Assembly (NCBI GenBank): GCA_018257865.1
Contig: JAEUBA010000110.1
Location: 21,008-85,007, forward strand
DNA length: 64,000 nucleotides
Direction: 5' to 3'
DNA from: Stereocaulon alpinum
Taxonomy: Eukaryota; Ascomycota; Lecanoromycetes; Lecanorales; Stereocaulaceae
The position numbers and the translations under genes are program-made. Shown here in pieces: positions 45,031-57,840 of the stretch. Numbering within the stretch: position 1 is the first letter of the stretch; every line of letters begins with the position of its first letter. The notes under the pieces are model-generated. The model had not been told where the DNA came from, made no database searches, and worked only from the letters and a program-made list of their open reading frames with translations.

Positions 45031-48000
45031 TACTAACTTAGCTATACCCTACTTAAGCAATATTAATAGTTAACCCTACCAGTACGAAGGCTGGTACCTT
45101 AGTAGCTAAAATTCTAATAACGGTAAGGGAAGCTCCGACGCTCGGAACTATTACCTAGCACTAGTGGCTTATTTACTACTATTAGATAGCAACTTCGCAA
45201 CTTAAGTAATAGTAGTATAAAGGATAACTAGAGTAGCAGCAAAGTAGGGAAAGCTACTATAATAAGCAGCGGGTATTAAGAAGCAAAATAAGTAGAAAGC
45301 TATCCTAAAGACATCGAAAGCGGGATTAGAATATATAGTAGATCTAGAAGAAAAGGAGAATTAACTATAGGATAATACTAATAAGATAAATCTCTTAGAA
45401 GAAGAGCTAGGATTTAAGGAAGTAGACTCCCTATCTACCTTCTAAGAGACTTAACTAGAACGCGAACCTAATCTAAATTATAAGTAGCTGATAAACTAGC
45501 CTTATATAGTATACCTACTATCTACTAGAGTTAGTAAGACTGGAAAGGTTTAGGAGCTAGTCCTAGTAAAGGCACTAAAGATACTAGACCCTATTAGGGG
45601 TTTGCTTAGAGGAGTAAGATTTTCTATTAAAGATATTCTAAAGCTACCCCTTACTATAGAGGTTAGGTAGTTCCTCGATAAGTCGGATATCGCTAGGTAA
45701 GAGCTTGCCCTAAGTATATAATAAAGTATACCTAAATATTGGATTAAGAGGATACCTAAAGTAAAGAATTAAGCTAACCTAAGTAGATTAAATATAGTAA
45801 TTACTACTGCAGTCTAAAGGGAACCCCCTACTATTATAGTATATATATTCGATAACGACGGATAATCCCAGCTATTTATAATTATAGTATAGATTAGAAC
45901 GGTTAAGCTCCTACGAATATTAATCGATAGTAGCTTACTAGTGGAGCTGGTTAGTTATACTAAACTATAATTAATAACCCCCCCACCGCGAGTCTATATA
46001 GACGGATACCTTCGGGTTAGTTTAGTAATAGATACTATCTATACTCTTACTAACTACGTCTACCTACTAGTAAATATCTAAGGAATCTAAGTAGTAGTAA
46101 AAGCGTAGGTTATTAATAACTAGGTGTATAATCTCCTGCTAGGAGTACCTTAGATTCAGCGAGTAGGATTAAACCCCGACTATAGTATAGAGAAGGTTAT
46201 AATACGGGGGAATAATTTAGTGCCTAGGTAGGTACCAGCTAAGATTATCCTAATATATATAAACCTCCTAACAGTCGAACTTAACGAGGATAAGAATAGA
46301 GGGGATGCTATAGATAAGGTATACTAAATCCTGCTTAACGAGTAGGAAAACTACTAATCCTAATAGACCTACTAGGGTAATATTAGGGATTATAGAGCCC
46401 TAGATCTTACCTAAATAGTATAGTATCCCTAGCTCTTACCTTACTTAAATAACCTAGCAAAGCAGACGATTTTAAAAGTTTTACCTAGATATTAGCAGCT
46501 TTACCTATTAGACCCCTACTAAATTAATATTATATAGATAATTAGAACTATACAGCAGCTCCAGTTACTAAGTACTCCTTAGGTAAAGGAGATAAATTCC
46601 CTACCTAACGCAGGCCTACGCAGAGAATACTCAGCACTGATAGTAGGGAAACTATCGAAGTATAGTTTAAGGAAAGTAGTATTACTATTGGTATTATAGC
46701 AGATACCCTAGAATATATCTAAGTAGTAAAGTAACTTATATATACTTAGAAGGATTATTTCGCTACTAGCGTATAAGATATAAAGACTACTAATCTTATT
46801 AAGTATTCTATTAACTTAGTACTAAATATAAAACTAGTCTATAGTACTCTACCTAAATATATACTATAGGAATAAGAATTTATAAATAAGATTTTCTTAG
46901 AGCTAGAGGACGCTAGAATTATTATAAGATAAAGTAGCCCTTAGGGGGCTAGAACTAAGTTCCTACTAAAGAAGAAAGGGTTACTACTACTCTAAGTAGT
47001 CTATAACTTTATCCCTATAAATAACTATACTATTAAATCTATATACCTTATATACTACCTTAAAGAGGTTATCGCTATCCTTATTAAACCTAAATTTAGA
47101 ACGTTCTTTAGCTTAGACGCTTCGAATAGCTACTAAGTAATAATAATAAAGGCTAAGGATAGGAATAAGACGGGTTTCCTTATACTAAATAGCTAGTAGG
47201 TATATATTAGAATAGGGTAGGGGCTAAAGGGAGTACCTTATATATACGCCTAGTTTACTAACTTAGTATTCAGACCGCTTCCGCTGAATAACGAAGGAGT
47301 AGTAAGAATACCTAGCTTAATTAGTAACTATAGAAACTATTCGTTCTTAGTATTTATAGATAACTACGGTGGTTTAGTAACTAACTTTAATATATTATTT
47401 ACTTTCCTATATACGCAGTACTTCCTACGATATATCTTCGGACTAGTATATCTCTTAGGAGCTAAAACGTAGCTTTTCGCTAATAGCCTTAAGGTACTAG
47501 GGTTCTAAGGAAGTATAGCAGGCTTAAAGCTATCTATTAAATATTAAGATAAAATCAGGGACTGGCTAGTACCAACTAATTAAGCGGAGCTTAATACTTT
47601 CTTATAGTTAATACCCTTTCTAAGGATATTTATACTAGGCTGAGCTTAACTAGTTATAGAAATAAAGAAGGCCTACCTAAAGTAAGTCCTAGATAAACTA
47701 AAAACGAAGTAAGCCTATAATAACGAAGTAGAAGAATATAACTAGGACCTTACGAAGTATATTAGGACTAAACGAAGTAAGAAACTTACGGTGCGTAAGA
47801 AATAGGTTAAGAAAGAGACCTTTAACTAGGAGGGAGTATAATAGGAAGCCTTTAATAAGGTTAAGGAAGTAATTAGTACTAACGCTATAGCTAGGGCTAA
47901 CCTAGACTTATAATACTACCTAGCTACTAACGCTAGCGATATAGCCCTTAGAGGCTACTTATTCTAATTATATAGGTAGCTACTAGAAACTAAGGTAACC

Positions 48001-49840
48001 CCTAAGCTAAGACCTACTAAACGAGTTATTATATTCCTCTCTTTTAAGCTCTAAGATATAGAGACCCGGTACTTAAACTCTAAATAGGAGTATTTCGCTA
48101 TTATAAAATACTTAGCCGAAGTTAGATAGATAGTTGTTAGTAGTAAATATCCGGTTATTATCTATATAGACTACGAAGCGTTGAAACCTATATTTACTAC
48201 TAGGTAGACGGAGAAAGGCCGTATTACTACCTAGCTGGATAGGTTAGGTGAATTCGATATTAAGCTCTTCTATTAATTATCTAGAGACTAGTATATAGGA
48301 ATAGCTAATAGACTAAGTAGACTACTAACTCGCCTAACCTCTTAATCCCTAGCTGGACTAGCGGAGAAACTAGTAATACTAGTACTATAATAGAAAATAA
48401 ATTAGTAGCGTTCCTCTCCGCTTCGTATTATATCGTCTAGAAACTTAGAAAAATATTAGAGATCCCTGATATATTATTAATTAATCGAGTACCTTTAGGG
48501 CGGTGAAGTAAGAATAGAGGAAATATAGGTCCTACGAAGCAGGCAGAAAGCCCTTAGGTATAAGGTAAAACGATTCTAACTACCCTCCTATACTAGAAGT
48601 AAGCACCTATAATATATAGAAGTAATAGGAGCCAGCAGTATCTACTTAGTTAAAGAGGAAATACCCTAGTTCCTAAAAGCGGCTTATAAGGACTATAGCT
48701 ACTACGTATCCTTACTAATACTAGATTATCTAATTAGCCGGGTATACTAGCCTACTCGAACTAAGGACGTATATACTTAGTATATAAATTACTATATATA
48801 CTAAGCTAGACTCCGAAAACTAATTAAATATATACTATTAACTATTTAATTCTTTAGGCCTATAGTGATGTTAGGAGCGGACTAGTTAGGACTAATCAGC
48901 CTAGCCTATATAGCTACCGGAGCGGTATACGTGCTTCTAGTAGTAGATTACTTTAGTAGATTCGTCTAGGTAAAGGTATATTAGAACTATACTACTTACG
49001 AAACTATTAATCTATTTCGAGAATATATCGTACCAGTGTTTGGATGGCTAAAAGGACTATATACTAACAACGGGTTATATTTTATAAATCATAATATATA
49101 AGCTGTAATACTTAAACACGGAGTCAGCTATTTTACTAGACTAATTAGTCACCCCTCTTTAACAGGGCTGCTAGAAAGGACTGTTTAGGAGATACTAGTA
49201 TAAATAAGTAAGAGATATATCGAACGTAGTACTACGAATTCTTAGTCTCTATCGGTGAGGGATAATATATTAAATATAAATACTAAAGGTACTAAGATAT
49301 ATAAGTACTCCCTAGCTTAAATTATACTAGGCTTTAAGCTAGAATACCGTTATTTCGATATCGAACCCGGACGAATACCGGAAGCAGAATAAGTAGAATA
49401 ACCCCTATTAGAATACTAGTACCAGCTCTTTACTGCCCTACGTAATAAGAACAGATTACTTTCTAGCGAAATTACCTTATATATATATAGAAGTCGGAAG
49501 CAAGTAGAGAGGAAATAAAGGATCCTAGAACTAAGAGATTTAGTCTTAGTCCGGAATAACGCGCTAGATAACTAGAAGGGACGAAAGCTGGAAGTATACT
49601 AGCTAGGACCTCAACTATTTATTAAGTAGGTAAAGTATAGGTATAGTAATTATATAAGAGAACTCTATAGAACTAGGTAAGTAAAGAGGTATTATATTAA
49701 TAACTTAATTATCTATTACGAAAGGGAACTAACCCTATTAGGGTTAGTATAACTAGCTATAGAGTTCTATAGCACTACTCTAGTCTATTAATTATTATTT
49801 CGCTTTTAGGGAGGAAGAGTAGGTTAACGGGCCCTTATCC
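45031..49840 (+). pseudogene. Element E pol: protease, RT, RNase H, integrase
   Basis: Protease near 45910-46200: RILIDSSLLVELVSYTK (D-S/T-G type), LLLGVPQIQRVGL. RT 46860-47520: SPQGARTKFLLKKKG, VVYNFIPINNYTIKS, FFSLDASNSYQVI, QGLKGAPYTYAQF, and FLVFIDNYGG at about 47346-47375 (F-x-D-D ancestor). RNase H 47900-48350: ATNASDIALRGYLF, FLSFKLQDIETRYLNSEQEYFAIVK, IYIDYEALK, LSRLLTRLT. Integrase 48560-49500: LGADQLGLIS, FSRFVQVKVY, GLYTNNGLYFIN, LLERTVQEIL. This order is typical of Ty3/gypsy. No chromodomain was seen. Stops are RIP type. Boundaries between domains are approximate. Confidence 0.87.
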
Positions 49841-50153
49841 TCTTCTATTAGCACCCTACTATAAACCTTACTACTAGCATTACTATAGAGTATACCGTAT
49901 AATAGCGATAGTAATAAATCAGCGTACTATTACTTACGCTAGCCTATTCCTACACTATCGTATTATACCCGGAAAGTAAATATCAGACGTATTAATCCTA
50001 CTACGGGTGAAACCTTACCTTACTTTATTTACTCTTACTATCCTACATACCTTACCCTACGTTACTAATCCTCCCTGCCTCTTATATTATCCTCCCCCCC
50101 CTACTACTAATACCTACAGAAATCCTTAGTTATTATCTACTAACTATCCAACT
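49841..50153 (+). other. Element E spacer between pol and ORF3
   Basis: Relatively CA-rich, pyrimidine-rich spacer (several CCTAC and a C8 run near 50094-50101). The ORF3 frame stays open back to about 50060, so the true ORF3 start may lie within it. Nothing else recognised. Confidence 0.4.
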
Positions 50154-51710
50154 ATAAATTCTAAGTAATAAGAGGGACTACTCTCTAAGCAGTAAGCAGG
50201 ATCACTTAGAGGGAAGAAATAAGTAGAGAACCTTAATAGGGAGGCTTAAGGCCTACTAAAGCTACCTATAATAAAGGGGAAACGTAAACACTTACCTTAC
50301 CTACTACCTAGTAAACAGGCTAAGCTAGAGAGTCTTACCGATAAATTAAATTCTTTACTAGCTAGCTCACCTGCACCTATAATACTATAGTAGGGCTATA
50401 TTAAAGCAAACTCCCGCAAGCTAAGCTTTACTATAGATAGAGGAAACCGTCTTAATATTACCCTAAGTCTTACTATCACTAGCTAATCTAGTAGTAATAC
50501 GTATACACTGCCTATTATAGTAAAATAAGGCACAACAACGGCCCTTATCTACTCTACTACTATAGTAATAGGACCTAATACTAAGGACTTTTAGCAGATA
50601 CTAGCGGAGGGGATTAAGATATATAAACCCCTTTTTATAGATAAGGTATTCGGAACTAGTATTTCGGGGGAACTAGATTACTACTATTTAGCGTTAGCAG
50701 GGTATCTATTCTTAAGTCTCCTAACTAATACTAAGTATCTACGATACTTAGACGTAATAACTACCGAAGGCTAAGTCGCAAGATAATTATATTAGGACTA
50801 CCTAAAATCTATCTCTAAAAATATAGGTCGACTGCTAGCAAAAGTAAATACTATACTAGAGGAAACTAAGGGATCTAGAGTAGTAATAAAGACGAATTTA
50901 ATTATTAGTAAGCTACTTCGAATCTTGCCTACGGGGAAAATACCAACTATCTTATAGCAGGAATATAAAGATACTATAAATAGTTATACCTAGTATCTAG
51001 CCTAAACCGTAGAAGCTATACGTTAAGAGTTAATACCTCTAGCAATCCTAACTAGTAATTATATAAATAATACTTAGAAAGTATATAGCGATTTACAAGT
51101 CTTAACGGAATTCCTAGTACTATTATTATTATCGGATCCCTAAGCAGATAAGACTCCCTAAGTAGATAAGACTCCTTAAGCAGGTACTATTAGCAAAGTA
51201 TTAACTAGCAAGCACCAATACGCTAGTAGTACTATCGAAGAAGAGGTATATAGAAGTATTAAAGAAGAGATATATAAAAGTTAAGGTCGCTTAGCTAAGC
51301 TACTAAAGGTTTTCGTATCTATAAGTAGCGGATACCCCTATAAGTATAAGGATTATACTCCCGACTATATTACTAAGCTAGAAGTAAAGATTATACGGAA
51401 GGTTTATCGAAGTAACGTTACTAAGCTAGCTGAAAAGACGGAAGTATAACTAATTACTAAGTTTATTAAGAAATACCGCTCCCGTATTAAGGAAGATACT
51501 ATCCAACAGCTAAAGGAAGGTACTGAGGAGAGAGTATAAGCCTAAGCGGAGGTATATAAGATAGAGCTAAAGAATAGGGCGTTTAATAAAGTTGCTAAGG
51601 AATAGGAGGAGAAGTTAATATAAGACTATCGCGATAAAGTTAGATAAGAGATTAAATAGGATCTTCTTAGCAAGCTCTAGGAGACCTTAGGGGACTAAGG
51701 TTTCTAAAAA
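50154..51710 (+). pseudogene. Element E ORF3, ~520 codons, unknown function
   Basis: A single frame with only RIP-type stops runs from ATA at 50154 (ancestral ATG, MNSKQQEGLL) nearly to the polypurine tract. The N-terminus is basic (GKRKHLPYLLPSKQAKL). The middle is neutral (LSFTIDRGNRLNITLSLTI, then LDYYYLALAGYLFLSL). Codons about 327-343 hold a 6-residue tandem, QADKTP/QVDKTP/QAG. The C-terminal 130 residues are strongly charged and helical (VQLITKFIKKYRSRIKED, then RAFNKVAKEQEEKLIQDY), likely coiled coil. It has no pol, envelope or chromodomain features. It is downstream of integrase in the same strand, as an accessory gene of the retrotransposon. Function unknown. Confidence 0.65.
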
Positions 51711-51721
51711 AGGGGGATAGT

Positions 51722-51896
51722 TGTTAGGAGGGAATTAGTAGTAGTAGTAGGAATTAGTAGTAGCGATCTATAGTAGCGCCTTAGCCAACTTAGCTACCAT
51801 TTTTAGTAGGCAGCTCCTAACCACTTAGATATATTAATACTAGCTACCTAGTTGCAATATTATCTCCAATTGCTATGTGCTAGTTACTATCTTTCA
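51722..51896 (+). repeat. 3' LTR of element E (175 bp)
   Basis: Direct repeat of 42226-42400, beginning TGTTAGGAGGG and ending ATCTTTCA. Preceded by a purine run (AAAAAAGGGGGATAG) and followed by GCGA and LINE C ORF1. Confidence 0.92.
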
Positions 51897-53430
51897 GCGA
51901 TAGCGGTAATAATAGAGACCTACTAAAGATCTATAGAGCCCTTAAGGCTAAGAAAGAATTAAAGAAAGAATATAGTATATAAAGGCTATAGAGTAAGTAC
52001 TACTAGAGTTTATAAAGAAGGTCTAAGAGATACTATAGGCGAATATAAATAAGACTATATAAGGCTTCTTCTAGAATATAGCGGAGAGGATTATAGAATA
52101 TATATAGGAGAATACTACTAAAAGATATACTATAAAGGAGTGCTATAGCTAGTTAACGCGCGAAGACTACCTAACTAGAAGGGTAAATAGTAGCTAGGCG
52201 GATATAGCCCGTATAGCCTAAAAAGGCTAAAATACTATCTACTCAGCTATACCTAGGGTAGAAGATATTAAGAAAGCGAAGCAGATAACTGTTAGAATTA
52301 ATAATAATAGCGAAAAGATATAGATAGCTATAGTAACCCTCCCTTAACTAGTATAGATATTTAGGGGAGTAGGAGGGGCGACTAAGGAGATTATTATAAT
52401 AAGGAGGACTATAGGGGGGGATATTATTCTCTAGATAGCCTTAGTAAAGGCTAGAGAAGAGTTAGAAAAGGATAATAGGTAGGTAAGGAGACTCTATAAG
52501 TTAGTAAGGGTACTTTAGAAGATAGTAATAGTAGCGGTCTATAGAGTAGAAAAGATAATAGATATAAAGGATTAATAGGGGGTCTTTAAAACCCTAAAGA
52601 AAGATAATAGGAAGCTCTACTTAGAGTTAGAGATAATAAAGGCTAAATAGCCTATATTTATATTAAAGCTAGATATACTTAGGAGGGAGAAGAGGTTCTC
52701 TATAATAATAATTAAGGTCCTAAGCTTAGAAGCGGCGAACTAACTTATTATAGAGGGAATAGTAGTAGAGAATAGCCTCCTCTTCTATAATCGCTAGGAG
52801 AGAGAAGTTACCCCTAGGTAATACTTTAATTACTATAGGTACGGATATATTACTAAGGCGTATAAATACCCTACCTACTATAGGATATATACCTAAAACT
52901 ATATAACTAATAACTATATAGAAAAAGCTGGTAGTAAGCCTAAGTATATAGTATATAAAGGAGAGTACCTAATATAGAGTAAAACCTACTTAATTTAGTA
53001 AAAGGAGAATACTAAGGCTAGGTAGAGAATTAAGTATAAACTAAAATACTTTAAAGAGACCCTAAAGTAATACTTAGTAGGGCTAATACTAGCGATACTA
53101 AAAAAAGCTAGCTTAAAAGGGTAGTATAAGGTAATCTCTAAAGAGAAAAGGAAGGCCTTAGGGGATATAATAGATAAGCCTTAGAAAGGAACTAGGGAAA
53201 TAATAAAGAGGGGATAACTAATAACCCTCTCTAAAGCGGAATAAGGGTAATAGCCCCTATCTATAGAAAGGATTAGTCTAGCGAATACCCTTAAATAGAC
53301 TTTAGGAGTAATAATAACTACTAAGGATACCTAAATATTAGAGAATATTTAGGTAGCCCTTACCTAATAAGGAATATATCCTACCTAAAAATACTATAGT
53401 ATAATATATAGAGGAAGAAGGATATAGTAA
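51897..53430 (+). pseudogene. LINE C ORF1, remainder
   Basis: Continues ORF1 after element E, ending at TAA 53428-53430, the equivalent of the TGA in copy B. Zinc-knuckle block at about 52820-52990 (YFNYYRYGYITKAYKY, Tyr for Cys/His). Strong RIP. Confidence 0.85.
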
Positions 53431-56400
53431 TAGTACTACTTCTTAAAAATAAAGATATAAAAGATATAGACGTATTAGCGATTTAGGAGCTAGTATATAA
53501 TTTAATAAATAGAACCTTATATAATATAAGTATAAATAGATTCTACTTAGCCTATAGGGGAGACCTAGAGGCTAGGACATACTTCTACGTAAATAAAAGG
53601 ATAGATCCTAATAACTAGGGGGTAGAGTACTAGGAGGGTAACTTATACTTATTATAGATTTAGACTAAGAGGACCTAAAATAACGCTAATACTAAGAATA
53701 AGAATACCGAAGAGCTACTAGTAGAGAGGGTATAGGTATATAATATCTATAACCCCTCGCTAGTAAGCTATATATTAGTAGATAGCCCTACAACTATCCT
53801 AAAGCTAAGGGAGGCCTTAGAAAACGAGGGCGAGTATATTATAGTAGGGGATTTTAACTTATACTACCCCTACTAGAATAATCTAGGATAAGCTATATAT
53901 TATATAATAGCAGATAAGTTACTAGAAGTAGTAGGAGAAAAAGGTATAAATCTTAGGCTACTAGAGAAGTCGGTTATATAGTAAAATAGGGGCTTAGAAA
54001 GCGCTATTAACCTTATATTCCTAACTAAAGGCGCGTATAATATAATAGCGAAGTATAGGGTAAGGGATAACCTTAATATAAGGTTAGACTATATATTAAT
54101 TATAATAGAGCTAGAATAGATATAGAGCGAGCGCTAGGTACGTAAGAGGAGAGCTTAAAAAAGGATAGAGTTAAAGGCGACTAGTAAAGAGATTTAGAAG
54201 TATATAAAGATCTTAAATAAAGTTATAGGTAGATACCTATTAAACTTAGAGAAAGTAATTAACCTATATATTAATAAGCTTATAGCTGCGCTATAGGAGG
54301 TAGTAGAGGATACTATCCTATATAAGGAGCTATATACTAAGGCTAAATTATACTAAAACGGGGTATATATAAGAGTTATTAAGGTATTATAGGCTGCGCT
54401 TAAGGCCTATTACTATAGCTAAAATATATATACTAAGGAGGCTCTCTACTAGACTAAAAGGAAGAAGGTTACTACCCTATAGAAGGTTAAGATAATAGCT
54501 TTTTATAAGGGGGTCTATAAAGTATTACTAAGACTAAGAGGAGTTTAGTAACTTACTAAATAGGGAAGGGAGAGGAGTATATACCCTAAAGAGCTACTAT
54601 AATTCCCAGCTATTAAAGATAGAAACAGGAATAAAGCGATAGACTTTAAAGGGAAGGTAGAGGCTTTAAAAAGGGTCCTCTTCCTACCTTTACCCTTAGT
54701 AGACCTAAAGGATATAAAGGGGGCTAATTACCTAAAGCCTATTATAATAGATAGTAAGATTACCTTAAAGGAGGTAAGAGATATAATTTAGTACCTAGTA
54801 GTAGATAAGGCCCTAGGGATTTTAGGAATCCTAAATAGGTTCCTAAGAGTAGTATATATAAAAATAGGAGAGACTTTTAGAAGGGTATTTTAGGCGTACC
54901 TAGACTATAGATACTACCTAAAGAAATTCTATAAAGCGAATATAGTAATACTAAAAAAGCTAAAGAAGACTAATTACTCTAAACCTAAAGTATACTAACC
55001 TATTATACTACTAGATATACTTAAGAAGGTATTAGAGATAGTAATAGTAAAGCGCCTTAGCGGAATAGTTAAAGTAAATCGCCTACTCTTAAAATATTAG
55101 ATAGGAGGTAGGAAGAGATACTTAGTTAAAATAGCCTTAAAGACTATTATAGACTTAATCTATATAATATAAAACTAAGGTAAAAATAACGTAGTAAGCC
55201 TACTATTACTAGATATAGTAGGGGTATTTAATAATATATCCTATAAAAGGCTACTTTATAACTTAAGGATAAAAGGAATCCCTAAAGGGATTACTTAGTA
55301 GACTATAAGCTTCTTTAAGAATAGAGTAATATTAATTACTCTTAAAGATAAAACTAGTTTAGTTAAGGTAGTAGAGACGGGGATTCTATAAGAATTACTA
55401 ATATTACTAATTCTATTTCTCTTCTTTAACGCGCTACTAATTAAAGTATACTTAAAAGCGAAAATCCTAGTATAGGTAGGAGGATTCATAGATAATATAT
55501 ATCTACTAATATATAGTAAGTTAACGGAAATAAACTATAGATAATTAGAGTAGGCCTATAAACTTTATCTAGTATAGGTAGAAACTTATAGAGTAATATT
55601 TACGCCCTAAAAATATAAATTAGTATATCTATCGCGAACGCCTAAGAGGTTTAATATAAAAGAAATAGTATAATTTAGTAACGTAGAGGTTATACTAAAG
55701 ATAAGTATTAGGGTCTTAAGGTTATATATTAATACTAAACTCCGCTAAGGCCCCTATATAGTATAGGTAAAGATAAAGGCTACTACCTAAGCCTAAGTAA
55801 TTAAGTACCTAGCCGGATTAACCTAGGGAGCTATATTTAAGAAGTATAGGATAGTATATAGTATAGTAGTAAGACCTATACTTATATTCGCTACCCTAAT
55901 CTAGTATACCCCTACTAGAGAGCTAGGAGTAGTAGAAAGGTATATTAAAATACTTATAATAATATAGAATAACTACCTACGGATAGTACTTAGAGTATAT
56001 AAGGTAATACTAGTCTAAGTCTTAAAGGTAGAGGTAGTAATCCCCCTTATCTAGACCTAACTAAACGCCTTAGTTATAAGATACTAGGCACTAAGGGGAA
56101 TCTACCCCTTAATAGTAGAAGGTAACTATATAATCTATAGGAGACTATAGGGAAGAAGGGGAAGAGCGCGCTTAATATACTTAACCCTATTACTTAAAAA
56201 GGAAGTATAGGCTCTCTAAGAGCTTAAAGTAAAGGATTAGGACTAAGTATTAATAGTAATAAAAAGGAAGGTATACTAGTATAACTTAAAAATAGATATT
56301 AAGGAGTATTAGGATATAGGTATCCTAGCTAAGAAAGTATAAAGCTAGGCGATAGTAAGATAGATAGAGTAATAGGAGGTATATAAAAATACTATCCCTA

Positions 56401-56970
56401 AATACTTATATACGCCCGCCTAAAAGGAGCTATTATTTAGAGATAGGTATAACTACTATTTAAAGCTTAGGAAGGTAGAAAGCTCGATAGTAGTCTAACT
56501 TTAAAGTAATAAGAATAGGTTTAACTACTTTCTATATAAAGTAAAGGTACTAAGGGTCTATAGTACCTACTATAGTTATAGTTAAAGGAAATAGGATATA
56601 AAGTATATTCTCCTATATTACCTAGAACTTAGCGATACTTAAAGGGAACTTATTAAAGAGGTAGAGACTTATAATATTAGGATTATACTAACTAAGGTTA
56701 CTAGTATAAGGGCGGCGGTAAGATAGCTAACTAAGTTAGGATTCTTAATATAGTACTAACTTACTAAGGTATAGCTCTCCTAATCTAGACTCCTTATTAG
56801 GGTAGAACTAATACTAAAAACCCTAAAGATAAAGAAGCCTAAGCGTAAGTTAAAGCTAAAGGTAGTAGAGCTACCGGAGTATTATAGGGCCTAGTAGGGC
56901 GACGGAGATTATAATTACTAATATTATAGAGCCTAGCAGCGAGGTTAGATAGGCAGAGTAGAATAATAAG
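53370..56970 (+). pseudogene. LINE C ORF2: endonuclease and reverse transcriptase
   Basis: Colinear with copy B ORF2. Keeps IDVLAIQELVYN, IIVGDFNLYYPYQN, GVFNNISYKRLLYNL, and GGFIDNIYLLIYS at about 55475-55515 (FVDD changed to FIDN), then VLRLYINTKLR and the KYILLYYLEL terminal-knuckle region near 56600. RIP stops are dense. A 64-codon antisense open frame at 55295-55489 is a shadow. Confidence 0.87.
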
Positions 56971-57136
56971 TAAGCTAATAAGCGAAAGTTTTTAGCTAGA
57001 AGAGGCGACTCTAAAAAGGTTTCTTTTATATCTAGAGGGCTTACAGCCCCCCCTAGATTTCCTAATAATATAAAAGAATACCCTTATTAGTATATATAGA
57101 TACTAGAATAGGCGTATAAATAAATCAATTAATTAA

Positions 57137-57840
57137 TTCTATTAGTTACTAAGGCTCGTTTTATAAGACCCTTATTATATATATAAGCTAGCCCTTTCTA
57201 GCTCTAGCTATATCTAATTCTAATAAGTATCTAGGTATAAGATTAGTTAGAAAATTCCTATTATAATTTTCGAGTAGAGAGAGTAGGATTAAGAGTAAAA
57301 TTAGGGAGCTAGTTATAGTTAAGTAAGTTAAGAATAGAGTAGGGGAGCTAGGTATAGCTAAGTAAGCTAAGAATAGAGTAAAGGAGCTAGATATAACTAA
57401 GTAAGCTAAGAATAGGGTAGAGTAAATAGAAATAGATTAGGGGAGCCCGAAGTAAAGCGAGAGAGCTAGAAATATATTAGGGAGTTAGAAACGAAGTAGA
57501 GGAGTTAGAAAATTAGAGGAGTTAAGAGTAGCTTATATATAATTAGTATCTACCTTAGAGACTACTAGGCGAGCCCTTTAGCGAATCTCGCTTCCTATCC
57601 CTCGATCTCTATCTAAGCTCCTTTATTTAAGGAATTATATACCGCTACTATTAACTCTACTATATTCTTAGGGGTATTATCGTAGCCTTTTCGCAGTATC
57701 GTATTGTATATCTATTATAGCGAAGGATATTCCTAGTTTAATTCGATATCGCTACGTAGTATAGAGGAGGTTGTTCGAGATATTAGCAGTGCGATAGTCT
57801 AATTCGAAGCGCGGGTATATAACAGATTTAATAGTATATA
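57137..57840. repeat. Gene-free stretch with three 39-bp tandem units
   Basis: After the LINE C duplication. At about 57303-57419 lie three copies of a 39-bp unit containing GGGAGCTAGGTATAGCTAAG and AAGAATAGAGTA, differing by RIP-type changes. The rest is AT-rich, with a TATATATAAG stretch near 57190. No gene is recognised before the kinase frame starts. Confidence 0.6.

Larger units (their letters stand above)
42226..51896 (+). mobile_element. Ty3/gypsy element E with extra 3' ORF, hosting S3
   Basis: Bounded by 175-bp direct LTRs (42226-42400, 51722-51896) with TG...CA-type ends and GCGA on both sides. About 8.5 kb without S3, long for a gypsy element. Order: LTR, tRNA-like PBS, Gag, protease, RT, RNase H, integrase, a gap, ORF3 (50154-51710), polypurine AAAAAAGGGGGATAG, LTR. 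RIP is lighter than in D or Y: Cys and His codons of the knuckle are partly intact, and CA/TG remain in the LTRs and ORF3. Confidence 0.9.
42013..57136 (+). mobile_element. LINE copy C, full length, split by element E
   Basis: Pieces are 42013-42225 and 51897-57136. The common LINE start GATAGCGACGAC is at about 42057, preceded by 44 nt that sit between the target duplication and the usual start. It ends in an AATC/AATT tail, flanked by ATTCTATTAGTTA (42000-42012, 57136-57148). Element E entered in ORF1 with GCGA at both junctions. Gene order as in copy B. Heavy RIP, so older than copy B. Confidence 0.9.

Noticed and set aside
57303..57419. CRISPR-like array
   Set aside because: Contiguous 39-bp tandem units without unique spacers, in a eukaryotic genome.
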